This document shows positions 38,175-50,100 of a stretch of 64,000 nucleotides of DNA, piece by piece. The notes under the pieces were generated by a model that was not told the DNA's origin, did not search any database, and saw only the letters and a list, made by a program, of their open reading frames with translations. Numbering within the stretch: the first letter of the stretch is position 1; the number at the start of each line of letters is the position of its first letter. Position numbers and translations under genes: made by a program. Source of the stretch: Congeria kusceri. Lineage: Eukaryota; Mollusca; Bivalvia; Myida; Dreissenidae. The stretch spans positions 38,146,426 through 38,210,425 of the forward strand of contig CM051036.1 in assembly GCA_027627225.1 (NCBI GenBank), given 5' to 3'.

Positions 38175-41100
38175 TATTATTACGTAAACATTAAGGAACT
38201 AATAAAGTTAGTAGTGCAGTCAACTCCCGATGCGTTGAACTGACTTCTCTTGAATTTCTCGAATTCACATGGGTCGAAGGGCTTGAAGTGTTTGTCACAA
38301 TCCCTGTTACAGTTTTTTGTGTCGCCTGAAAAGGTGACATTTAGGGGTTACTTTTAAGTTACTCACTTGTGCACGGGGTCAGGAAAGGTCTGTAGGATGG
38401 TTTATGCGTGTGTCAAGTACTTAAGGTATTAAGGTGTGTTAGTTTATAAATTTATAACAAATAAAATACTTTTTTGTACTTTTCTAAAGACAAATGTGTC
38501 CTCCTCTTCTATGTCACAGAAAATTTTAATATTGTCTAAGAATAACAGTGTCATCTGCTTTTTTAATGAGGGCAGGTTGGAATATTTCTAGGAAAGGTCA
38601 GTGTCGGCTGTATTGCTGTACCTCTATAAGACACTACTATGTATTCATAACGAACAATTTTATGGTAAAAATCACACTTTCTTATCTCTGAAGGTCATGT
38701 CTATTAGCAAATAAAATAAAATTTGTTTTGTATTCATGTTCAAATAAAAATTTAATCTAAGCAACATACCATCGTTTTAAACATAAAAAATTAAAGTGTG
38801 TGGTAGTAAATTAATTGCACAGTCTTATATTTTATTGATCTTGCAATAAAAATAAAGCTTCAATTAAATGAATGTGTTTGCTAGTGTTTTATAAAAAAAT
38901 CCTTCAAAAGTATATCAGTTACTTTACATTAATCGAATTCCAAGCAGTGTTTTTTTGTCATACCCTTTATCAGGATAATTTTCCTGTATGTTTCTGTATT
39001 AGGAGTGTTATTTTGCTCCTTTATATAAAGTGTAGTTTTCTTGCTGGATTCGATGACAAAAAACTTGGAATTTGTCCATTTGCCTGTACACTATGCATAT
39101 CTTTTTCAGAAAATCCAGTTATAAAATTGCAGAATTTCAACTTTTTTCTTAATAGTCCCCACCATCTATGTAGGGGGGGGGGGGGGGGCATATAGTGCTG
39201 AAGATCAGGTCTCGTTAAGAACTGTTATACAGATTCCTGAAACTGGGATTAAGTGAGGAAATCCCATTTGGTGGCATGTAAGGTCATGGCTTTTTTGTTC
39301 ATTACAAAACCAGCTAAAATGTCTGCTTCTATGAATTAAAATGTGTTTAAGTTAATCCCTCAGCAGTTATGTAACATAACCTTTCATTCTTATGCCCTGT
39401 TTGGAAAAATGTTAGACCACCTCAGGTAGTCCCTTCGCATCCAAACCTCCCATGAAAATGATTCCGAGTAACTTAAATTACAGCTAATACATTTGATAAT
39501 CATTGTTTATTTCAACAAAGTACAGGCATTTAACATTTTGGATCTAATAAAAGAGATAGTATTTTCTTTTATTGATAAATAAATTTTCAATTACTCATTT
39601 TTGATGGTCAGATCAGGGTTTGTTTGTTTGTTTCAAGTTTTCAACATATTTAACAGTATTTCAGTCATATAGCGGCTGTCAGTAAACCTAATCACACTTT
39701 TCATGGCAAGCTTAGCCGACCTTAACAGTTAAACCTAAAGCAGTTAACCAGTACAGAGTGCACATACTTACGCCAGTAACTGAGAAATGCCCTACTTGAA
39801 TCAGAGGTAGGGAGAGAATGGCCGTAGAAATTATTTCTTGGCCAATCCCCACACAAGTTATGTGGCCGGGCTGGGGTTGGAACTCACGAACCCCAGATTG
39901 ACAGCCCAGCGCTCTACCAACTGAGCTAGCTGGGCCTGCACGATCCACGGATTGACAGTCCAGCGCTCTACCAACTGAGCTAGCCGGGCCTCACGATCCC
40001 CGGATTGACAGTCCAGCGCTCTACCAACTGAGCTAGCCGGGCCTGCACGATCCCCGGATTGACAGTCCAGCGCTCTACCAACTGAGCTAGCCGGGCCCGG
40101 CAGGTCAGGTCAGGGCTATAGGACTGAGACTGTAAAAGCACCTGTTAACTAAAGCATCTTCCACAGGCTACTAAATACATTGAATCTAAGGTTAAGGTTG
40201 ATCTATTTGACTGCAGCCTTCTGCCCATTTTGAATTTAATTGGCAAGGTAATATGGTGATATATCTTACTTTATTTTCCAATTAATCATTCACATTGACC
40301 CACTTTGACTGAGTCACCGACCTAACTGAATCTCTCCACCTTGTCTATGTCATGTTTGACAGATCCATCAACTAAGGTAATGTTGTGGCATATCAGTTTC
40401 CATAATTAGTGCTTCAGATGCCTACAACATATGCCCCTTGGAACTGGTTGCCTGATTCAAATTAATGTTTTGTGATAACATAGTTTGACACACATGTATG
40501 TCAAGTCCATTCTTGTTTGTAAAAATCATCAAAGAAAACAACTGTTGTCTGAACTGTCAATAATTATCTATGTAGCGACATAATGGCTATGTTCATAGTG
40601 TTGTGATCGCATATCAAGTAGCGGCCCAGTTTCGGTGAAGAGTCCTGCCATTGGTTCCACTTGGGACGTAGAATCGCCAGTGTCTGTCTGCGTACTGGCA
40701 GTTGACCTGATATATACATATACCTCCGTCTCAAATTAGCAAAATGATCGCCTGCACGAATTTTTTCTGTCAGTTTTGTTCTTTATTTCTTTATTAATCT
40801 GGCAATGGTTCAGACATCCACACTTGACTGTCTAGCCCTGAATTCCTTACAATACGAACAAACGAACGAAGGGTGTTAAGTTTTAGCCTATTTACAATTG
40901 GGATGGCATAACAGGTCATTAAACTTAAGGAAAGATAATTATCTTTAACACAAGCACACATTTACTAAAGACAATAAAAATTGACCTGCCAGTGAATGAT
41001 GTATATAGACTAGCAAATTAGCGTATGTACAGCAGGCATGTCTTGTAGTTTTGAGACAGGTATACTTGGTACAAACATGCATCATTTCTTTAATAAGTAA

Positions 41101-44100
41101 AAAGGGGGATTGGAACACTAGGTGCAGAAATCACTGAAATTATTAGCTATTATTAACGGATGAATTTCCGCCCCACAATTGATTCACAAGCTTTGCCACA
41201 TGGTGTTGTCTCTACAATATGTAAATATGCATATTGGTCTATATTTTTAACATATTCTCTACCATTACTGCTTAATTAATATGATAGTAATGTTGTTTTT
41301 GTTATATCATTGTTGTTTGCTTCAAATGACAAACGAAAAACAGTTACATATTAAGATAGATGTACGGTTCTTACGTGTGAAACTACAAGTTTCATATATA
41401 TCTTGTTAAATTCATCCAGTTTGTGAACTATTATGTGTTCTGTGAATTACCACTTACTATAATGTATAGTGTATTATTGATATGCTAAACACTTGAAACT
41501 GTAAAGTTTATGTGTAATAAAATTATTTTCTGTAAACTTATACATATGTTAACAATATGTGAAATTACAGTTGTATAATTTGAGAAAACATTAAATAAGT
41601 TTGCATATTGCTGACATTTTTTGGAAACATCTATCGTGTAATGTTTCTTACAGTTTTATGTTTCACTTCCAGGAGTAAATGGGGACATCTTGCCGTTATC
41701 TTCCAATCCAATCAAGTTAATACAGCTCAAAACCAAGGGAGGCAACCCTGTTTACTGCTGCTGTATTTCCCATGATGCATCACTGATCGCCTACTCAGAC
41801 AACAGTTCCATACGCATGTACAGAATCAGTATGGTAACGTGAATTTCTTTTTCTAGTGATATACTTCATTACTAATCAAAATTTCAGTTGCAGACACAGG
41901 TGTGAGATGGGGTGGTAGTACAGGGGTACACTCCCCAATTCCCCCCCCTCCATGCTGATCGCAATTCTTATTATGTCCCCCATCGAAGATTGCAGGGTAT
42001 ATTGGTTTGCTAATGTCTGTGGGTCTGTCTGTCGGTAGACCGTCTTTGTTTCCGCTCTCTAATTTGAACAGTTTTCATCCGATCTTCACCAAACTTCATG
42101 AAAATGTTTATGGGCATGATATTTTGGCCAAGTTCGTTAATCAGCCAAATCGCCCAAGGAATTCTGGAGTTATTGCCCTTGAATTATCTGAAATTGGCCT
42201 TTTAGCTGTTTCCGCCCTCTTAGTCCAACATTTTTCATCCGATCTTCACCACATTTGGTGGAAATGCTCTCTGGCATAATATATTGATATATTGGCCAAA
42301 TTTGATAATCAGCCCATTTGCCCCTGGAGTTGTGGAGTTATTGCCTTTTAATTATCTAAAATAGGCCTTTTTAGTTGTTTCCGTTCTCTAAATCCAACAA
42401 TGTTTATCCGATCTTCACTAAACTTCATGAAAATGTTTGTGGGCATTTTATATTGGCCAAGTTTTATAATCAACCAAATCACCCTAGACATTGTGGAGTT
42501 ATTGCCCTTGAATTATCTAAAATCAGACTTTTTATCCGATCTTCACCAAACTTGGTGAAAATCTTTGTGGACTTCAAATATCGGTCAAGTTTGATAATCA
42601 ACCTAATCGTCCCAGTAACTGTGGAGTTATGGCCCTTAAGTTATCTAAAACTTAGCCTTTTTAGCTGTTTCCGCTCTTGAAGTCCAGTAGTTTTCATCAC
42701 ATCTTCACCAGATTGAATGACAATTTTTTAGGCTATTATATCTTAACCAAGTTCGATGATCGACCAAATTGTCCTAGGAACTGCAGAGTTGTGGCCCTTG
42801 ATTTTTCTTTTAATTGGCCTTTTTAGCCGTTTCTGCTTCCTATGTCCGACAGTTTTCATCCGATCTTCACCAATCTTAATTGATATTTTATTTCAATATT
42901 GCTCTTAACCTAGAGGGGGCATAACTGTTTATTTAACTTGTCTATTTTTTACTTGCATTGATATAATACAACAAAAACAAGAAAGCATATGCCCATAAAG
43001 TTCCATGAGATCTGTACTATGAGTTCAAACTGCAGTTTTAATTTTAAAAAATCTGTGTACTTGTAAGTGACACATTAGAAATATTCAGAAAAGGCTGACT
43101 ATGATCTCTGTATCTAGATGAGTTTTACTATTTCTGTATCCAGGTTAACTTAAAGAGCATCCAGCCTGATGTGGAGATGAGTCGCATCCCTGTAGATCCA
43201 GAACGGGCACCGGACGGTGCCCATTGCATGAGCTTCATGTCATCCGGGTTCAGGGTTGTCACGGTTACATCATCATCACGGTTACAGGTGTCATCATTAG
43301 CATCCGGGAAGCTGGCAGTGGAGCATACCTTTCCCGCAATGTCCGGTAAGATGTTGTGCCTGAATATTCATGGTGGCCACCAACACTGGAAAACGGAAAA
43401 GTGTAAAAACATTCCCTGCAGGGAAAACTCTGGGAATTTGAAAGTTTAGAAAATAATCTGGGAAAAAACCAGGGAATTTGACCAAAAGTGAAAGAAACAT
43501 TTCAAATTTGGAAGGTGAACTATAATTATAAAAAAACAACAGAAAAACAACTTCATTTGTTTCATTTTAAATTTACTTTACTCAAGGTGAAGTATTTAAT
43601 GCTAGAAATAAACACACTCTGGAGACCCTGGAGACAATGAAACAATACAAAACATATTTGTGTATATTAGAAATTAATCTATAATAAATATGACTTGAAA
43701 GGGTCATTTGTGTCCAAGTATTTACATACAACGTAACCATCATGCACTAATTGTGCCTGTAATGGAAACAAAACTGGCAGGGAAAATCACGTTTAGTTTA
43801 AATCATTTATTTTAGCTCGATTGCATGCAAAGCCAGATGCTTATAAAGACACTCTCGAGTCCGTTTCCTGGGTAGAACCAGTACTTGGTGTCTTTGGGGG
43901 AGATCTTGAGAATGCTCCCATAGTGGGGATCGAACCCGGGACCTCCCGATAGATAGGCAGACACTGTATCCACTAGGCCTTGGGTGACTTTTTGGTCAGG
44001 GAAATATCAGGGAATTTTACTTCATAATTGCAGTGACCACCCTGATATACTACTGGCCCCCTGATATACTTCTGGCCGCCTGATATACTACTGGCCCCCT

Positions 44101-47100
44101 GATATGCTACTGGTCCCCTGATATGCTACTGGCTCCCTGATATACCACTGGCCCCCTGATATACCACTGGCCCGCTGATATACTAATGGCCCCCTGATAT
44201 ACTACTGGCCCCCTGATATACTACTGGCCCCCTGATATACTACTGGCCCCCTGATATACAACTGGCCCACTGATATACTACTGGCCCCCTGATTTACTAC
44301 TGGCCCCCTGATATACTACTGGCCCCCTGATATACTACTGGCCCCCTGATATACTACTGGCCCCCTGATATACAACTGGCCCACTGATATACTACTGGCC
44401 CCCTGATTTACTACTGGCCCCCTGATATACTACTGGCCCCCTGATATGCTACTGGCCCCCTGATATACTACTGGCCCCCTGATATACTACTGGCCCCCTG
44501 ATATACAACTGGCCCCCTGATATACTACTGGCCCCCTGATATACTACTGGCCCCCTGATATATTACTGGCCCCCTATTCACATAGCTCCTTAAGGAAAAT
44601 CTTTGTAAATTCAATAAATTCATAAAATTGTGTAGTCGTTTGCTGTTGCATGTATATGTCATTTTACATTAAAATGTTTTAAAGTAGTTAATATTTCTTA
44701 GATGTTTAGTAGTTTACTATTTTGTATAGAACATCCTTGGATTTTCATAGAAAAATTCATCTCACACATAAACTAAAGTACATCCCAGATGTCACAGTAT
44801 TTAACAAATTACAGGTTTTACTTGTTTTTACAACAACTTCAAAGGAAACAGAAAACAGATTATGAAAGGAAAACCAAAACATAATATAAGGAAAGTCTTT
44901 CAAAGGAAACTGTCTGGAGTAAGAACAAAAGAAAGAAAAACTACTTCTAAGGAAAAGCTCTTCTTCATAGTACCAATAAAACATACTACCAATCACAGTA
45001 AAGTTTTCTTTTAGAAAAAACATTTAATGAGAAACATGATTATGTACATAAGCATAGTTTTTACCAGCAATGGAAACAAGTGTATTATATTTTGTTCAGT
45101 ATAATTGAATTAATATTAAAATGTTCATGATAAACTATATGATTTAGTAAACCAAAGAGAACCAAACCTGCACCTTTCTAACCATTTGACTGCTTCAGAA
45201 CACACAATTCTTGTCCACTAAGCTCATTGTAGTGAGGTGTCTGTGATGGAGAGATCAACACGTTCACTGATAACCTGGCAACTACTGACCATTCATTACT
45301 TGCGAGCTTCACGGATGTCTGAAATTTTCTGGAAGAACACAAGCATTGTTGTTGTGTAGTCTGGCAAGTTGGAAATTGTTGAAGTTTGTTTTTGGACTGA
45401 TGGCGGAGGCCAATGGTCTTTTGAGAGGATAATTTCCAAAACAGGTATCGCGGAAAACAACTTATTTTCTTTGCAGGCTTCGAGTCAGTAAATTGAAAGC
45501 TGCAAGGGTCCTTCTTCAAAACAGCCAAAATTCATGCCTGATTTCTTACCTTTTCATTATTTAAGATAATGTATGTCATGTGTATTATAATGTGTATATC
45601 ATGTGATTGATAACAATTACAGTTTTAAAAAATAATCAATTTAATAAAAATAACTATGTCAACTAATGACACCCCTATTTTTGCTATTTACTTGTAACCA
45701 AAATATTTATCTGGGTGTCCTGGAAAACACCACTAAATTAATGAGCTACATCCGTTATTTTTGACATGTTGTGAAAGTGTTATTTCTTGTTACCGATTCT
45801 TATTCTTTTTCTCATTTATTTATTTTACCATGTTTGACATTTACATTGATACCAGTTATATTTGTATACATAAAACATGGGTAATATAACATATATGACA
45901 CATTCATTCAGAATTTTTGAGCGGTGCATAAGTATATAAATTACATTATAATTCAATCATACATAATAGTTGACACACATACAACATATATTGTCAGAAT
46001 TAATTCATTTTATACATAGTAATGTACACACATACAACATATATTGTCAGAATTAATTCATTTTATACAAAAACAAAATATGCATACACACTCGCGGACA
46101 GACAGACAGAGAGACACACACACAAAAACACACACACACACACGCACGCACGTACACATACACACAATACACAGTGTGTGTTAAAGGTTCATGAAAACTA
46201 ACATAACATTTTTAAACATTTTAAATGCATATAAGAGATTTCTAAGTTCTACGTTTTGTTGACGTTTTAAACATAAAAAAGTTTATATTGTTCAGAGCAT
46301 GGGCACTTTATTTAACATAATATGTATTCAATGAGAAGAGCCTAAGTAGTATTGGTTGAAAAATATGGTATGAAGTGGATCCATTTTTGATTATGTTTTG
46401 CATATTTGTTTTTAATTAGGGCAATTTCTGCTTCTGTCTGTATTTTTATCTTAAGATAATTAAGAAAAATGTTGAAGTTTGGGATGCATTTTTTATTTTT
46501 CATGTTAAATATAAATATTTTCATTAAAATTAGTATAAAATTCAAAACATCGCTGTATACTTTTTTGTCGATAATGCCAAGAAAGGCAATTTCTTTGTTT
46601 AATTTTATTTTAATATTCATGTCTTTCAAGAAGTATTGCAGTTTTGTCCATAATTCTTGAGTGTAAGTGCATTCCCAAAATAGGTGGTCAATTGTTTCAA
46701 TATTTGATTGGCAAAACTCACACAAACTACACGCTTTCAATCCGCATTTTGTTAAAAATTTATTTGTTGGTACTATTCTATATAAGAACTTATATTGAAA
46801 ATTACGCATATATGTATCAATTGTTGACTTAAATGGAATTGTATATATTATTCTCCAGTCGGTATTTTCTTTTAGATTCAATTGTTTTTTCCATTTCATT
46901 TCAGTACTGTTATCTTTTGTATTTTGTGATTGTTGTTGTATATTATAAAGTGTTTTGTTTACTTGTTTGGTATTCTCTATCACATTAACAAAAGTTTTTT
47001 CTGACGTTGTAAATGTGTTAATCCCTTGTGTATGCAGTGTTATTTTATATTCGTTTGGAATCGCGGATAATAGTGAATAATGATTTAAAAATTCATTTGG

Positions 47101-50100
47101 GTTTATGTTATATAAGTCCTGCATTTCACTAAACGTATAATATGTATTTCTTTGATAATTGTATAAATGTCCGATTGTTTTTATACCATTGTTATACCAG
47201 TTTACCAGAAAGATGGATTTGTTATTAATTTTGATATCTTTGTTGTTCCATATGACATGTTTACATATAGGAATACTTCTTTGTGAACTATTATGTTGGT
47301 TCTTGATATTTTGCCATGCGGTAAGCATATCTTTCAAAAATAAATTTTCTTTACTTACGTTTTGTATTATAGTTTCATCTAAGTTACTTTCAAATATAAT
47401 ATTGGTACCAACATTTTTAAGTTTTTCTTGTAGCAGGAGTTTCCATTTGCCATGATTGTTTTTATCTAGGAATCGTTTAACCCAGCCCGCTTTAATGGCG
47501 TTCAAAAAATAAGTAATGTCTGTAAGCTTTAGGCCTCCATTTTCATAAGGTTGAAATAATCGTTTTCTTTTAATTCTGTCGGGTTTTTCATCCCAAATAA
47601 ATTTAAACATCGTTGTTGTTAATCCATCTATTACTTGCTTTGTTGGATTTGGAAGAACTGAAAATGGATATATTAACTTTGGTAATGCAAATGTTTTTAT
47701 AACAGTAACCTTTCCCATTAAAGTGAGTTTTCGATGTTGCCATTGTTTTAAGCAGGCTTCAAATTCCTTAATTTTTGGCATTAAGTTTTTTTCAATGTTA
47801 AGTTTGTGTTGATTGTAAAAATTTATTCCTAACGTTTTAGCCCCATCAGATGTCCAAATAAATTTATTTTCTGTACAATATTCAAATTTTGAGTTTTTCA
47901 AAGATCCAATTCTCATTACTGTAGATTTTGATGAGTTGAGGTTTAGTCCTGATATTTTTCTAAAGTTTTGAAGATTTTCCACTAGTGTTTCAAAGGATTT
48001 TGCTGAGCCATCATTGAAAAAAGTTGCATCGTCTGCAAAAAGGGTTTGCTTAATTTCTTGTTCATTGATTTTTATTCCTTTAATAATTGTATTTGCATTT
48101 ATATAATTTGATAGTATTTCTAAACATAAAATAAATAAGGAGGACGATAGTGGACAGCCTTGCCGAACACCTTTTTCTACTTTAAAACTTCTAGAAAGAT
48201 TGCCATTGTTTATAATGATACTATTTATATCATTGTAAAATACTTTTATCCACTTAATTAGCTGTGGTCCAAAATTGAAGTGTTTAAGACAATTTATAAT
48301 AAATGAATGATTTAAGCTATCAAATGCCTTTTCGAAGTCTGCAAAGAATAAAAGTCCAGGTTTATTATTAGTTTCAAGATATTCAATTACATCGAATATT
48401 AATCTAACATTTTCACCTATATATCTGTCTTTCATGAAACCTGTTTGGTCATAACTAATTATTTGATTCAATACTTTTTTCAAACGGTTAGCTATAGACT
48501 TAGTTGCAATTTTGTAATCGATATTTAATAAACTAATTGGTCGCCAATTTGAAATGTCATCCAAGTTTTTATCAGACTTTGGAATAAGTGTAATGATACC
48601 CTGTTTTTGTAGAGCAGTTAATTCACCATTGTCAAAAGAATAATTTATTGATTTTATATAGTATTCTTTTAATGTTGGCCAAAATATTTTATAAAATTCA
48701 ACAGTAAGTCCGTCAGAGCCTGGGCTTTTACTATTCGCCATTTCTAATAATGCACATCCACATTCATAATCAGTAAGTTTTCCTTCACATTTCGATTTGT
48801 TTTCTTCACTTAGTTTATTTATAGGTACTTTAAAAAAATCCGAAACGTATTCTTCAATATGATTTTTTTTATATAGGGATTCGTAATAATTTGCTTCTGC
48901 TTCTAATATTCTGTCTTTATCTTTTAATACAATGTTATCTACAATCAGCTTATGAATAGTTTTTTTTTCAGCTTTCCGTTTTTCTAGGTTGGCAAAATAT
49001 GTTGAATTCTTTTCATTTCCTTCGACCTGAATAGCTTTTGATCTTAAAATATATCCATTAATCTTCTTGTCATATATTTGTTCCAGTTCTTGTTGTAAAT
49101 TTTTTATTTTGTGTGTTATATTTTCCGTCAAGTCAGCAGAGTTACAGTTTATTAAATTTTGTTCTAGTGTTTTAATTTCTGCAATTAAGATTTGTTCTTC
49201 CTTTTTCGATTTTTTATTTTTCATTGAACAGTATATTATCGTTTCATTCCGAATTGTACTCTTAATTAGTTCCCACATTGTGTTTGGATTACATTCTTTA
49301 TTTAAATTTGTTATGTCATTGATACTTTGTTTGATTTTTTTGTGGTATTCAACATCTAGTAAAATGGAATTATTAATTTTGAAGTATCCTCTTCCTTTTC
49401 CTAAAAGTAAATTATCTATATTTAACTGTACAAGAGAGTGATCCGTTTTATATCCAGGTTTAATGTTACATTTTGATATAAGATTACATAAGCTATTCGA
49501 TATTAAAAAAAAGTCGAGCCTACAGAATATATGTAATTTACAGTTTGAATGCCATGTGAATTGGTTTTTGTCTGGATGTTTAATTCTCCAGATGTCACTT
49601 AGTTCATTGGTGGCCATTAATTCAGTTAGAAGTTTTCTGCATTTAGTATGAGTATTAAAATTACCGTTTTTCTTGTCAAATCCTGTTAAGGTGGTATTAA
49701 AATCGCCGCCTATAATAAAATTTTTATCATCGTTTGACAATAAATAGTTATTTAGTTTTTGGACAATATATGTGTCATCTGTATTTGATCCGTAAATGTT
49801 AATAAGTGTGATGTTAATATCTTGAATTTTAATGTCTACTGCTATTAACCTTCCAATAATAATTTCAGTGAAGTTCGATAGTTCCAGGTCACTATTTGGA
49901 TGTAAAAATATCCCTACACCTTCACTATTTGACTTACATCCACTATAAACAAATCGACCAGGCCAGTCATGTTTCCATTGTTCAAAATTAGATCTCGTTA
50001 AATGTGTTTCTTGTAACATGAATATCGAGTAATTTAGACCTTTTAGCCATTCAAACACTTGCATTCTTTTATCTTTGTTTCCTAAACCTCTCACGTTCAA

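Noticed and set aside
37979..38243. Open frames rich in Tyr and Ile on both strands
   Set aside because: They are translations of the TA/TACA microsatellite.
46469..49651. Plus-strand open frames within the LINE
   Set aside because: They are antisense shadows of ORF2.
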